Assembly (NCBI RefSeq): GCF_000010665.1
Contig: NC_012796.1
Span: 5,046,001 to 5,110,000 of the forward strand
Origin: Solidesulfovibrio magneticus RS-1
Lineage (GTDB): Bacteria; Desulfobacterota; Desulfovibrionia; Desulfovibrionales; Desulfovibrionaceae
Direction of reading: 5' to 3'
DNA length: 64,000 bases
The notes below the pieces were generated by a model, which saw nothing but the letters and a program-made list of their open reading frames with translations, was not told the origin of the DNA and searched no databases. A program made the translations under genes and the position numbers. This document shows, piece by piece, positions 48,766 through 57,398 of the stretch. Within the stretch, counting starts at the first letter, position 1. Each line of letters starts with the position of its first letter.

Positions 48766-49974
48766 ATGCCTAGGCACGCCCAGGGATATGGCGCGTCCGG
48801 GGCCAGGGCTGCCGGTGGCGTTACCGACTGGCAGGCCTTGGAACTGCAGCTGAGTCGCACCCGCGTGCTGCTCCAGGAAATCCTGGTCCATCTCCAGGAA
48901 GTGCTCAAAAGCCTGCGCACGACCCGGCCCGGGGCGACCGGGTTCTCCGGCCGGACGGATTCGGCCGGCTCGCGCCCGGGAAACGCCGCAGGCCATGCCC
49001 GTTTTCGCGCCCAGACGGCCCAGGCCGCCGGGGCGTCCGACCGTTTTTCCGCCAGTCGCACCCAGTCCGCCGCCGGAGCCTCGGCGGCCGGTACCTCGGA
49101 GCGTTTCCGGCATAAGACCCGACCCCATCACGAGACCACGTCCCAGGCCGCCGGCCCGTCCGCGTCCCACAACGCCGGCCAGGGCGGTTTCGGGGCACGC
49201 GCCACTTCGACTGCCGGAGCCGGTTCGCGGGAACAGACGGCTGGCCCGGGAGCCGCTTTCACCGGCAACGCGGCGGGACGTGCTGGGGCCGCAAGCGCCG
49301 GTTCGGACCGGACCGGCCAAAACACGTTTCGCGCCCAGGCCGGAGCCCACCGCGAACGCCCCCGCCCCGAGGGGACCTTCCGAACCCAGGCCGCCGGCCC
49401 CCAAGCCGAGGCCCGCACGGAATCCCGAACCCATTTCCGCCAGCAGCCAGGCTTTGCCGGAACCACCACCGGCAGCGCCGGCCGAGACACGGCCCGGGAA
49501 GCCTCGGCCGGACAAGGCACGGCCGGAGCCTCCTCGCAACAGCGCACGGCCGGCACGTCGGGCCAGCATCGCACGGCCGGCAACGCCTCGCAGAACCGCA
49601 CCGCAGGCGCGTCCTCACAGAACCGCGCCACGGGCGCGTCGGGCCAAAGCCGCACGGCCGGCCCTTCCCGGCCCCATGCCCGGCCGCGCCCTGAACGGAC
49701 CGCCCAGGGATTTCGACCCGACGACGACCGCCAACACCGCGCCCGGGAGATCGCCCGCCGCAGCGGCATGAACCTCAAATGCGCCTACGAGATCCTCTGC
49801 CTGGACTATCCCTGTTCGGTGGACGAGATCAAAAACGCCTACCGCCACATGGCCCGCCTGCACCACCCCGACCTCGGCGGTGACGAGGAAGCCATGAAGG
49901 ACGTCAACGTGGCCTACGAAATGGCCATGCGCTTCTCAGCCGGCCGCCGCACGGCCACGGCCTGGGCCGTCTAG
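48766..49974 (+). CDS. J-domain protein with long low-complexity repeat region
   Basis: A 402-residue protein. Residues about 20-50 form a leucine-rich helix (DWQALELQLSRTRVLLQEIL). Residues about 55-330 are Ala/Gly/Ser/Thr/Arg/Gln-rich and probably disordered, with a run of 9-residue tandem repeats (about 249-302). The C-terminal 65 residues are a J-domain (LKCAYEILCLDYPCSVDEIKNAYRHMA) with the HPD motif at 367-369, which recruits DnaK. There is no G/F or zinc-finger region, so this is a class III (type C) J-protein with its J-domain at the end. ATG 48766 preferred; upstream TTG 48709 is in frame. Confidence 0.85.
   Translation: MPRHAQGYGASGARAAGGVTDWQALELQLSRTRVLLQEILVHLQEVLKSLRTTRPGATGFSGRTDSAGSRPGNAAGHARFRAQTAQAAGASDRFSASRTQSAAGASAAGTSERFRHKTRPHHETTSQAAGPSASHNAGQGGFGARATSTAGAGSREQTAGPGAAFTGNAAGRAGAASAGSDRTGQNTFRAQAGAHRERPRPEGTFRTQAAGPQAEARTESRTHFRQQPGFAGTTTGSAGRDTAREASAGQGTAGASSQQRTAGTSGQHRTAGNASQNRTAGASSQNRATGASGQSRTAGPSRPHARPRPERTAQGFRPDDDRQHRAREIARRSGMNLKCAYEILCLDYPCSVDEIKNAYRHMARLHHPDLGGDEEAMKDVNVAYEMAMRFSAGRRTATAWAV
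49510..49671 (+). repeat. 27-base tandem repeat inside the J-protein gene
   Basis: Six imperfect units of 27 bases encode GQGTAGASS, QQRTAGTSG, QHRTAGNAS, QNRTAGASS, QNRATGASG and QSRTAGPSR. The consensus is Q-x-R-T-A-G-x-S-x. The copy number could vary between strains through slippage. Confidence 0.85.
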
Positions 49975-49995
49975 CGTCGCATTTTCCGATGAAGA

Positions 49996-50058
49996 ATGCC
50001 TCCGGCGGCCGGGGGCCTGAGGCCCCCGGACCCCCCATCTGGAAGAAAGGTTTATAAA
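49996..50058 (+). repeat. GCCTCCGGCGG 3'-end repeat, copy D
   Basis: AATGCCTCCGGCGG, hairpin CCGGGGGCC-TGA-GGCCCCCGG, a C-run, then GAAGAAAGGTTTATAAAG. It lies 22 bases after the stop of the J-protein gene, in the gene's orientation. Relative to copies A and E the outer stem pair is changed on both arms. Confidence 0.8.
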
Positions 50059-50601
50059 GCTGCCGTCCCGGACGGGGAGTGGCTGGACGTTGTCCGGCTT
50101 GCGTGGACTCCTGTGTTGCAGAACCTGCAACGCAAGGAGCGTCCCATGGCCCAAGGCTTTCCCCTGACCGCGTCCCTGGCCGCCGAGTACCGCGACCTGT
50201 TTCGCACGTCCCCCATCCGCCCCGAACGGGCCGCCGAGACGGCCCGGCTGGCCCGCCGGCTGGCCGAGACGGCCCGGAAGGCCCGCTATGCGGCCGTGGG
50301 GACAGGCCTTGGCCTGCCCTGGCATGTGGTCGGCATCCTGCATCTGCTGGAATCGGGCGGGGATTTCACGCGCCACCTGCACAACGGCGATCCGCTGGCC
50401 GGACGCACCGTGCGCCTGCCCAAGGGCCGCCCGGCGGCCGGGCAGCCGCCTTTTACCTGGGAGGAAAGCGCCCTGGACGCGCTGGTCCTGGCCGGGCTGG
50501 ACGCTTGGGAGGATTGGAGCCTGGCTGGCACGGCCTACGTGTTCGAGGGCTACAACGGCTTTGGCTATCGCCGCCGCCGGCCGGCCGTGCCTAGCCCCTA
50601 T

Positions 50602-52049
50602 CAGGCCGTTGCAAAAAGCTGTTTCCGGCTATTCTCCCCCGCAGATGACGGCGATGGGCATGATTCCACAGCATCGTCCTTCGACCACCATGACGATGGC
50701 CAAATAGGCCATTGAGGGATGCTGATTGGGCCAAATGAGCGCAAGCCAGGCACTGGCCCAGCCCCTGGGGGTGCCATGGCCGGTCTTGACCCGCATCAGC
50801 AGGCCGAGATTGAAACCGGCCACATGGAGCAGATACCGTTTCTGGATGTTCTCCCGTCCCCGGAGCCAGACCCGGCGCATACCGCCAGACCGGTCCAGCG
50901 TATGCTCGAAGCTTCTTTCGACCAGTTCCGTCCGCTGTTTTCCCATGGCCTTCCCGACCATCGACGATATCCGGATTCGGTTGTTGTACACGGCGCGCCG
51001 CGCCTCATGATCGCCACGCCAGGAGTTCAGGCCGTTGCGCTTGGGTTCGGCGATTCTCGTCCGCCATGGCCCTCCGTCCAGGTCTTTGAGGACATCCCGG
51101 GAGAAATAGCCCTTGTCCGCGACCAGTTCCGCAGGATCGTCCGGGCATGGCGGTGTGGAAGTGACCCGTCGCAAACTTTCTTGAGCGGCTTTCAGCGTCT
51201 TTTGCAGAGTCGAAGTGTCCCCCTTGTCCGCTTCATGCACCTCGACCGCCACGACCGCGCCGGTGTCCAGGTCCACCGCGTGCTCCGGCTTGTACGCCAG
51301 ATGCGTTCGGCCATCCTTCATCTTGGCGATCTTCGCCTCGGGATCGACCTGCGACTGCCAGTCCTTGTTCGAAAGCGTCTTGCCGACGCGCTTGCGGTCC
51401 ATGCGAGCCAGATCCTCATCCGTCGGAGAGTCGATGCCGCTCTCCTTAGCCATGCGCAGGAGCATCTTGCGGTAGCTCTCACCCGTGTCCCGGCGCACGA
51501 TGGTTTTGAGCGCCGCGTTGGCCTCCATGGTCGAAGCGTCCACGCCAATGCGGCCTCCAAGGACCAAGGCATCCTTGCTGAGCAGCTTGAGAACCCAGGT
51601 GAAAACCTCTTGGTGGGTCGCCAGCGGCAGACGGGACCGTGTCCGACTGAGCGAGGAATGATCCGGCACAGACTCCTTGGGCGAAAGCTGGAGAAAATCC
51701 CGGAGGGAAAGCGAATCGGCGCAGCGCCACTCAATGCCGCGCTCGCTGTCGATGCCCTCGAAATACCCCACGAGGTGCATCCGAAAATACCGGCCAGGCG
51801 GAATGGAGGGACGCCCCTTGTCGGAATAGAAGGGCTTGCACAGCTTCTCGGCGAAACCATCGAAGGCGGCTTTCCGGAGAGTCTGCTGGAGACGATCGTA
51901 AAAAGCGTGCCCACGAGACCGAGGAATCTCATCCCAGGCCAGATACATCGTCCCCTGCTGATCACCCTGACGGCCAAGCCCCATCAGATCACCTCCGGAA
52001 CCGCGATGGCTGGATTCTCGGTCACTTGGCGGAGTTTTTCAACACGCTG
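50602..52049 (-). mobile_element. insertion sequence (IS1182-like), 1448 bp with 4-bp target duplication
   Basis: The element is bounded by CTAT direct repeats (50598-50601 and 52050-52053), which fix its ends. The terminal inverted repeats are imperfect: the left end begins CAGGCCGTTGCAAAAAGCTG and the right end, read inward, CAGCGTGTTGAAAAACTCCG. One transposase gene fills most of it on the minus strand. It interrupts the lysozyme-like gene. Its ends and transposase look intact, so it may still move. Confidence 0.92.
50629..51984 (-). CDS. transposase, IS1182-like (DUF772 plus DDE domain)
   Basis: A 451-residue transposase. The N-terminal DUF772-type region (KPFYSDKGRPSIPPGRYFRMHLVGYFEGIDSERGIEWRCADSLSLRDFL) is followed by the DDE catalytic core, with candidate aspartates in GVDASTMEANA and VADKGYFSRD and glutamate in ELVERSFEH. 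It has a strong GGAGGTGATCTG ribosome site before ATG 51984. No frameshift is seen. Assignment to IS1182 rather than a near relative is from memory. Confidence 0.9.
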   Translation of the reverse strand: MGLGRQGDQQGTMYLAWDEIPRSRGHAFYDRLQQTLRKAAFDGFAEKLCKPFYSDKGRPSIPPGRYFRMHLVGYFEGIDSERGIEWRCADSLSLRDFLQLSPKESVPDHSSLSRTRSRLPLATHQEVFTWVLKLLSKDALVLGGRIGVDASTMEANAALKTIVRRDTGESYRKMLLRMAKESGIDSPTDEDLARMDRKRVGKTLSNKDWQSQVDPEAKIAKMKDGRTHLAYKPEHAVDLDTGAVVAVEVHEADKGDTSTLQKTLKAAQESLRRVTSTPPCPDDPAELVADKGYFSRDVLKDLDGGPWRTRIAEPKRNGLNSWRGDHEARRAVYNNRIRISSMVGKAMGKQRTELVERSFEHTLDRSGGMRRVWLRGRENIQKRYLLHVAGFNLGLLMRVKTGHGTPRGWASAWLALIWPNQHPSMAYLAIVMVVEGRCCGIMPIAVICGGE

Positions 52050-52286
52050 CTATCTGTGGAGCTTCACCACGGCCTACACGTCGGGAAAATATGTGGCTGA
52101 CGGCGTCTGGTCGGCGGCGGCGGTAAGCCGCCAGTGCGGGGCCATGGCGCTAACACGGGCGCTGATCGAGGCCGGGCTGATCGCACATCCCGACGCGGCC
52201 ACGCCCGCCGGCCTGGCTCTGCCGGCCGATCCGGCCGCGCTGCATGTCCTGGCCACAGCCCGCCAGTCCCTGACCGCCTGACCAAA

Positions 52287-52357
52287 TCCCCTTAAACCCT
52301 TTCCCCAGACGGGGGGTCTGGGGGCCTCAGGCCCCCAGCCGCCGGAGGCATCCCCCT
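52287..52357 (-). repeat. GCCTCCGGCGG 3'-end repeat, copy E
   Basis: In minus-strand sense: GATGCCTCCGGCGG, hairpin CTGGGGGCC-TGA-GGCCCCCAG, a C-run, then GGGAAAGGGTTTAAGGGG. It lies eight bases after the stop of the LpxK-like gene (52365) in that gene's orientation, and just past the end of the split lysozyme-like gene on the other strand. Confidence 0.8.
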
Positions 52358-52364
52358 CTTCCTG

Positions 52365-53522
52365 CTACACCCCAAGGCGCTCGGTCAGCACCTCGGCCAG
52401 GCGGGTTTCCCACCAGGCCAGAAACGGCTGGTCGGTGAGCAAGCGCGGGCCGAAGACCACTTCGGGGTCGTAGGTCCACACGGACAGGCCACTTAATTGG
52501 CTGCCGCCCTGGCGCAATTTGAGGTCGAAGCGGGGGCTGGTGACGGCCACGGCGGTGCGCAGGCGCACGGCGTCGGCGCGCAGATGTTCGAAGTCCTGGC
52601 AGGTGAAGCGGTGGCGGTCGTGGACGAAAAACGCCATGCGCGGCTGGGCGCCGAGGTCGGCCCGGATGAGGTCGGGCAGGCTGTCGCGGTCGGTTTCGCC
52701 GAGGATGGAGACATAGGGCTGGCCGGCCGGGGCCGGGGCCGGGCCATCGGGGCCGCGCCAGCGCCACAGGGAGAAGGTCATGCCGAAGATGGGCTTGCCG
52801 TAGCCGGCCAGTCGGCGCTCGGCCGCGACCATGGCCGTATCCAGGGATTGGGGGCCGGCGTGGATGATAAACGCCGCCGCCCGGGACAGGACATCGGGGC
52901 CGCGCCGCCAGGAACCGGCCGGGAAAACACGGCCGAAGCCGGAGCCGAGGTCGTCGGGGGTGAGGATGGCCAGTTCGAGGTCGCGGCGCAACCGGGGTTC
53001 GCCCAGGGCGTCCTGGAGCACCAGCATGGACGGAGCAAAGGCGCGCACGGCGGCGGCGGCGGCGATGCGCGGGTCGGCGTCGATAAGAAAGCGGCCATTT
53101 GGGCTGTAGCGGGCCAAAAGCGCCGCCTCGATGCCGGCCTCGTCCAGGCTGGAGCCAGGCAATACCTGAAACGGGCTGGCCGGCGGGCAGCCGTCGCCGA
53201 CCGGTCCGGCCACGGCCGTGGACACGCCCCGGGCGGCGGCCCAGCCCAGGAGCCACGAGGTCAGCATCACCCGGCCCCGGCAGTCCGGGGACATGCCGCC
53301 CACGGCCACGGTGGCCGCCGCCGGCCGGCAGACCTTGCCCAGGCCCAGGCCGAAGGCCCGGGCTTCCAGCCGGCGATAGCCGGCCACGGCCCGGCCGGGC
53401 ACGACGAGCAGTCCGGCCAGGAGCCGGCGCAGGAGGTCCTTGGGCGTCAGCGACGGCGACGAAGCGAGGGGGCGGCGCGAAGGTTCGATCCTTCGCCGCC
53501 GGGTGCGACGGGCATTGGCCAT
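52365..53522 (-). CDS. LpxK-like (tetraacyldisaccharide 4'-kinase family) protein lacking the P-loop
   Basis: A 385-residue protein. It follows the LpxK plan: an N-terminal membrane-associated helix (LLRRLLAGLLVVPGRAVAGYRRLEARAFGLG), then the kinase core. Where LpxK has a GGxGKTP P-loop, this has DCRGRVM (about residues 80-86) in VAVGGMSPDCRGRVMLTSWL, and the DDGxQ motif is replaced by QDALG. The remaining core (LRRDLELAILTPDD, FPAGSWRRGPDVLSRAAAF) still aligns with LpxK. It is therefore probably not a kinase; a regulatory or pseudoenzyme role, or a changed activity, is inferred. The N-terminus is unusually arginine-rich. Confidence 0.78.
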   Translation of the reverse strand: MANARRTRRRRIEPSRRPLASSPSLTPKDLLRRLLAGLLVVPGRAVAGYRRLEARAFGLGLGKVCRPAAATVAVGGMSPDCRGRVMLTSWLLGWAAARGVSTAVAGPVGDGCPPASPFQVLPGSSLDEAGIEAALLARYSPNGRFLIDADPRIAAAAAVRAFAPSMLVLQDALGEPRLRRDLELAILTPDDLGSGFGRVFPAGSWRRGPDVLSRAAAFIIHAGPQSLDTAMVAAERRLAGYGKPIFGMTFSLWRWRGPDGPAPAPAGQPYVSILGETDRDSLPDLIRADLGAQPRMAFFVHDRHRFTCQDFEHLRADAVRLRTAVAVTSPRFDLKLRQGGSQLSGLSVWTYDPEVVFGPRLLTDQPFLAWWETRLAEVLTERLGV

Positions 53523-53585
53523 GGCGGAAAAAATGGCCCGCCCCGGGCCGGCGGGGCCGGGGGCGGGCCGTTGGGGCAGGCTGGC

Positions 53586-54299
53586 CTAGTCCCTGTTGCC
53601 GCCGCCGAAAAGGCGCAGCATCATCAGGAACAGGTTGATGAAGTCGAGGTAGAGGGTCAGCGCGCCGAGGATGGTTCCCCGCCGCACGGCCGTGGCGTCG
53701 TCGGCCGGGGCCATCTCGCCCATGACCTTGAGCTTCTGGGTGTCGTAGGCGGTCAGTCCCGTGAAGACCAGCACGCCCACGCAGGAGATGATGAAATCGG
53801 CCATGGCGCTCTTGGTGAACATGTTGACCAGGGAGGCGATGACGATGCCGATAAGGCCCATGAACAGGAAGCTGCCCATGCCGGTCAGGTCGCGCTTGGT
53901 CAGGAGGCCATACAGGCTCATGGCTCCGAACATGCCGCCGGTGACCAGAAAGGCCTTGAAGATGGTGGCCTGGGCGTAGACCACGAAGATGGCCGACAGG
54001 GTGACGCCGTTTAGGGCGCTATAGAGCATGAACAGCCCGCTGGCCGTGCCGGCCGACAGGCGGTTGATGGCGGCGGACAGGCCCACGACCAGGGCCAGTT
54101 CGGCGATGATGAGGCCGAAAAAGAGGATCTGGTTGCCGAAAACAGCCTGCATCAGGGCCGGGCTCGACACCACGAAGACCGAGGCCGCCGCCGTGACCAG
54201 CAGGCCCAGGCACATCCAGCCGTAGACGCCGCGCATGAAGGCGTTTACAACTTCGACGCGGGCTTGGGTTGTCTGCATCGAGCGATATTGGTAGCTCAT
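53586..54299 (-). CDS. Bax inhibitor-1/YccA family membrane protein
   Basis: A 237-residue seven-helix protein of the BI-1/YccA/YbhL type. Typical stretches are FMRGVYGWMCLGLLVTAAASVF, GLFMLYSALNGVTLSAIF and GLTAYDTQKLK near the C-terminus, with the conserved aspartate in YLDFINLFLMMLRLFGGG. YccA modulates the FtsH protease in E. coli, and some relatives leak calcium; the role here is unknown. ATG 54299 has a strong GAGGAGG site. Divergent from the oligopeptide ATPase genes. Confidence 0.93.
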   Translation of the reverse strand: MSYQYRSMQTTQARVEVVNAFMRGVYGWMCLGLLVTAAASVFVVSSPALMQAVFGNQILFFGLIIAELALVVGLSAAINRLSAGTASGLFMLYSALNGVTLSAIFVVYAQATIFKAFLVTGGMFGAMSLYGLLTKRDLTGMGSFLFMGLIGIVIASLVNMFTKSAMADFIISCVGVLVFTGLTAYDTQKLKVMGEMAPADDATAVRRGTILGALTLYLDFINLFLMMLRLFGGGNRD

Positions 54300-54411
54300 G
54301 AGCATCCTCCTCAAGGAAAAAATAGTAGACTATCCCTAGTCTATAACGCGCCGCGAGGCCGCTGGCAAGGGGAACCGGGCCGGCGCAGCGTTGGCGCGAC
54401 GCAGGAGACGC

Positions 54412-55380
54412 ATGGAGCAGACGCTGTTGCGGGTGGAAGGGCTTTCCACGGTTTTTGAAACGCCGGCCGGGCCGCTTACGGCCGTGGACGGCGTGGATCT
54501 CACGGTGTCGCGCGGCGAAGTGGTGGCCGTGGTGGGGGAATCGGGCTGCGGCAAGACCATGCTGGCCCTGTCCATCCTGGGGCTTGTGCCGCCACCGGGG
54601 CGCATCGTTTCGGGCCGGGCCGTGCTCGGCGACACCGACGTGCTGGCCTTGCCCGAGAGCCAGCGCCGGCAGGTGCGGGGCAAGCGGGCGTCCATGATCT
54701 TTCAGGAACCGATGACGGCGCTCAATCCGGTGCTGACCATCGGCGAGCAGGTGGCCGAGCCGTTGCGCGTCCATGCCGGAGCCTCGCGCCGGGAAAGTCT
54801 GGCCGCGGCCGAGGCCATGCTGGCCCGGGTGGGGCTGCCCGATCCCGGCCGGCAGCTTGGGCGCTATCCCCACGAGCTTTCCGGCGGCCAGCGCCAGCGG
54901 GTCATGATCGCCATGGCCCTTATGCTGCGCCCGGAGCTGCTTATCGCCGACGAGCCGACCACGGCCCTGGACGTCACGGTCCAGGGACAGATCCTGGCGC
55001 TCATGCTCGATTTGGCCCGGGACGCCGGCACGGCCATCCTGCTGGTCACCCACAACCTCGGCGTGGTGGCCCAGACCGCCGACCGGGTGGCGGTCATGTA
55101 CGCCGGCCGACTGGTGGAAGAGGCTGCGGTGGACGCCTTTTTCCAGGGGCCGGCCCATCCCTACTCCCGGGGGCTTTTAGCCTCGCTGCCGCGCCTGGAC
55201 GCCCCGGGCCGGCGGCTTACGCCGGTTCCGGGCATGGTGCCGAGCCTGTCCGCCCTGCCCACCGGCTGCCATTTCCATCCGCGCTGCGGGCAGGCCTTTG
55301 CCCCCTGTGCCGACAACCCGCCGCCGTTGTTCGACCTTCCCGGCGGCGGACAAGCGAGGTGCTGGCTTCATGGCGCGTAG
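54412..55380 (+). CDS. oligopeptide/dipeptide ABC transporter ATPase (DppD/OppD-like)
   Basis: A 322-residue ATPase: Walker [11 protein letters not shown]-loop [19 protein letters not shown], signature [15 protein letters not shown], Walker [16 protein letters not shown]-loop VTHNLGVVA. The C-terminal oligopeptide extension is present with its cysteine-rich motif ([20 protein letters not shown]), which binds an iron-sulfur cluster in some relatives. It overlaps the partner ATPase by 11 bases. No permease or binding protein genes are nearby. Confidence 0.93.
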   Translation: MEQTLLRVEGLSTVFETPAGPLTAVDGVDLTVSRGEVVAVVGESGCGKTMLALSILGLVPPPGRIVSGRAVLGDTDVLALPESQRRQVRGKRASMIFQEPMTALNPVLTIGEQVAEPLRVHAGASRRESLAAAEAMLARVGLPDPGRQLGRYPHELSGGQRQRVMIAMALMLRPELLIADEPTTALDVTVQGQILALMLDLARDAGTAILLVTHNLGVVAQTADRVAVMYAGRLVEEAAVDAFFQGPAHPYSRGLLASLPRLDAPGRRLTPVPGMVPSLSALPTGCHFHPRCGQAFAPCADNPPPLFDLPGGGQARCWLHGA

Positions 55381-56344
55381 CGACGTCCCGGTGCTGGAGC
55401 TGGCCGGCCTGTCCCGCTCGTTTGTTTCCCGGGAAGGCGTCTTTCGCCGCCGCGAGCGGATCGTGCGGGCCGTGGACGGGGTGGACCTGGCCGTGGCCCC
55501 GGGCGAGACGGTGGGGCTGGTGGGCGAGTCGGGCTGCGGCAAATCGACCCTGGCCCGCATGGCCATCGGGCTTTTGCCGCCAAGCGCCGGCACGGTGCGC
55601 CTGGGCGGGCTCGATCCCTGGGACGGGGGGGCCGCCGAGCGCAAGCGCCTGCCGCGTCTGGCCCAGATGATCTTCCAGGACCCCTACTCGTCCCTCAACC
55701 CGCGCCTGCCCGTGGGCTGGACCGTGGCCGAAGGGCTGCGGGCGGCCGGCGGATTCTCAGCCGGCCAGCGCCGGGAGCGCGTGGCCGAGCTTCTGGCCCA
55801 GGTCGGGCTGGCCCCGGAACACGCCCGGCGCTTTCCCCACCAGTTTTCCGGCGGCCAGCGCCAGCGGGTGGCCATTGCCCGGGCCTTGGCCCTGTCGCCG
55901 GAGCTTATTGTCTGCGACGAGCCGGTCTCGGCCCTGGACGTTTCGGTCCAGGCCCAGGTGATAAATCTCCTGGCCGACCTCAAGGCCCGCCACGGTCTGG
56001 CCTATCTGTTCATTTCCCACGACCTGGCCGTGGTCGGGCATTTAAGCGACCGGGTGGCCGTAATGTACCTCGGACGCATCGTGGAGCTGGCCCCGGCCGC
56101 CGCCCTTTACGCCAGGGCCGCGCATCCGTATACCAGGGCGCTGCTGGCGGCCGTGCCCGGGCTTGATCCCGGCCGCCGCCGGCCGGCCGGCCTGGCCGGA
56201 GAAACGCCCAGTCCGGCGGCCGTGCCCACGGGCTGCGCCTTTCATCCGCGCTGCGACCAGGTCCAGCCACGCTGCGCCGAGCAGTCGCCGGCGCTCACCG
56301 AGATCGCCCCCGGACACTTTGCGCGCTGCCTGCGCCTCACATAA
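55370..56344 (+). CDS. oligopeptide/dipeptide ABC transporter ATPase (DppF/OppF-like)
   Basis: A 324-residue ATPase: Walker A GESGCGKST, Q-loop IFQDPYSSLNPRLPV, signature [15 protein letters not shown], Walker B LIVCDEPVSALDVS, H-loop ISHDLAVVG, and the C-terminal extension CAFHPRCDQVQPRCAEQSP. The start at ATG 55370 lies inside the end of the upstream gene. With it, this forms the two-ATPase set of a peptide (or nickel/microcin-like) importer, of which the membrane and binding parts must lie elsewhere. Confidence 0.93.
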   Translation: MARSDVPVLELAGLSRSFVSREGVFRRRERIVRAVDGVDLAVAPGETVGLVGESGCGKSTLARMAIGLLPPSAGTVRLGGLDPWDGGAAERKRLPRLAQMIFQDPYSSLNPRLPVGWTVAEGLRAAGGFSAGQRRERVAELLAQVGLAPEHARRFPHQFSGGQRQRVAIARALALSPELIVCDEPVSALDVSVQAQVINLLADLKARHGLAYLFISHDLAVVGHLSDRVAVMYLGRIVELAPAAALYARAAHPYTRALLAAVPGLDPGRRRPAGLAGETPSPAAVPTGCAFHPRCDQVQPRCAEQSPALTEIAPGHFARCLRLT

Positions 56345-56357
56345 AAGGAGAATCGCG

Positions 56358-56849
56358 ATGGACCACATCGAAAAAGCCAGCCAGGAAATCTTCCGGGTGT
56401 TCATGGCCGAGCACTGGGTGCGCTACTATTTTGCCATGCAAAACGGCGAGGTGGTGTTTCTGGACGTGCCGGACGAAGCCATTGAAGCCGTAAAGGCCCA
56501 CGACGCGGGCCTGGCCGAGTTCGTGGCCGGGGTCAACGGCCAGAGCATCGACATGGAATCCTCGCGCCGGGCCGTGGGCGAACACGTGTTCCGCACCATG
56601 GAAGGCGGCCAGTACCCGCCGGGGCTGGTGGGCAAGGCCTTTGACGGCCCGCAGCTCGGGCTTTTGCTCAAGCTCTTCACGGTCTGGCTGTCCGGCCACG
56701 AGGCCATGCTCGACGCGCAGCCCTTGCCCTTTGCCGAATGGGAACGACTTTTTACCGCCTGGCGGCAGGACCCGGCCGTGGCCCGCTTCGCCGCCAGCCT
56801 GGCCCAGGCCGGCAATCCGGCCACCCCGGGCAGCGGCGCGGTGCATTAA
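56358..56849 (+). CDS. conserved small protein of unknown function
   Basis: A 163-residue soluble protein with no recognised domain. It begins MDHIEKASQEIFRVFMAEHWVRYYF and contains GEVVFLDVPDEAIEAVKAH and QPLPFAEWERLFTAWRQDP. The start at ATG 56358 has an AAAAGGAGAA site, 13 bases after the ATPase gene, so it is probably the last gene of that unit, closed by a strong terminator. Confidence 0.78.
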   Translation: MDHIEKASQEIFRVFMAEHWVRYYFAMQNGEVVFLDVPDEAIEAVKAHDAGLAEFVAGVNGQSIDMESSRRAVGEHVFRTMEGGQYPPGLVGKAFDGPQLGLLLKLFTVWLSGHEAMLDAQPLPFAEWERLFTAWRQDPAVARFAASLAQAGNPATPGSGAVH

Positions 56850-56873
56850 TTCGGGCAATAAACAGGCCTTTTG

Positions 56874-56914
56874 GCCCGGAAGATCGGCAAGGCGTCGATC
56901 TTCCGGGCTTTTTT
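56874..56914 (+). terminator. strong intrinsic terminator after the oligopeptide ATPase unit
   Basis: GCCCGGAAGATCG (56874-56886) pairs with CGATCTTCCGGGC (56896-56908), followed by six T residues. Confidence 0.92.
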
Positions 56915-56924
56915 CATGTCCCGG

Positions 56925-57254
56925 CTACTGCTTCTTCTTGAGTACCCAGCCCCGGGCCTGCATGCAGGTGGCGAACACGTCCTGGTTGGCGTCGTCCTCG
57001 GCCACGTTGGCCACCCAGCGCGTGGCCTGGGCCTCGATGGTGGGATCGGTCTCGAACCGGTCCCGGCCGTAGGTGGGCGGTATCTGGGCGTTGGCCTCGT
57101 TGGTGCAAAGGGTGGTGTCCTGGGCCAGTCGCGCCTTGGACTCGGACTGATCGACCAAGTTGGGATTGTAATAGACAGGGCCGCAGCCACCAAGGCCGAA
57201 GGCCAGCAAGGCCAGCAGGGCAACGCGGATCGCCGGGCGCGGAATCACGGTCAT
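56925..57254 (-). CDS. small outer-membrane-type lipoprotein
   Basis: A 109-residue lipoprotein: signal ending LLAFGLGGCG (lipid Cys at about residue 24), then a mature part with two further cysteines (DTTLCTNEANAQIPP and DVFATCMQARGWVLKKKQ). The spacing of the cysteines and the final CMxxRGW are typical of small cell-envelope lipoproteins in many proteobacteria, whose function is unknown. ATG 57254 has an AAAGGACG site. Divergent from the MucR regulator gene and convergent with the ATPase unit. Confidence 0.8.
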   Translation of the reverse strand: MTVIPRPAIRVALLALLAFGLGGCGPVYYNPNLVDQSESKARLAQDTTLCTNEANAQIPPTYGRDRFETDPTIEAQATRWVANVAEDDANQDVFATCMQARGWVLKKKQ

Positions 57255-57398
57255 GGAACGTCCTTTGCGGTCGGATTTATGGTCTGGATATTTTGTCGCC
57301 AGGGAACCTGCAACCTTTTTCCCATGGCGCGCGACATACGGGACGCCGGCGCACTTTTGCCCTGCACCGGCGCAATGCAGCATTCTGGAGGAACCTGT

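Larger units (their letters stand above)
50146..52281 (+). pseudogene. lysozyme-like/peptidoglycan-active protein gene, split by an insertion sequence
   Basis: The 5' part (50146-50601, 152 codons, starting MAQGFPLTASLAAEYRDLF after a CAAGGAGCGTCCC site) has WHVVGILHLLESGGDF, HLHNGDPLAGRTVRLPKGRP, FTWEESALDAL and EGYNGFGYR, and ends PSPY. The 3' part (52054-52281) resumes exactly in frame with LWSFTTAYTSGKYVADGVW and VSRQCGAMAL. Removing the IS and one copy of the CTAT target duplication restores a 227-residue protein. I recognise the whole as a conserved lysozyme-like or peptidoglycan-binding family protein. The insertion breaks it in the most conserved stretch, so it is almost certainly inactive in this strain. 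Confidence 0.9.

Noticed and set aside
49510-49671. Direct repeats as a CRISPR array
   Set aside because: The units are contiguous 27-base coding repeats without unique spacers and lie within a protein gene.
48580-49771. Long frames in other phases across the J-protein gene (minus 48580-49569, plus 48995-49771)
   Set aside because: Low-complexity Ala/Gly/Arg/Pro-rich translations; the J-domain with HPD fixes the right frame.
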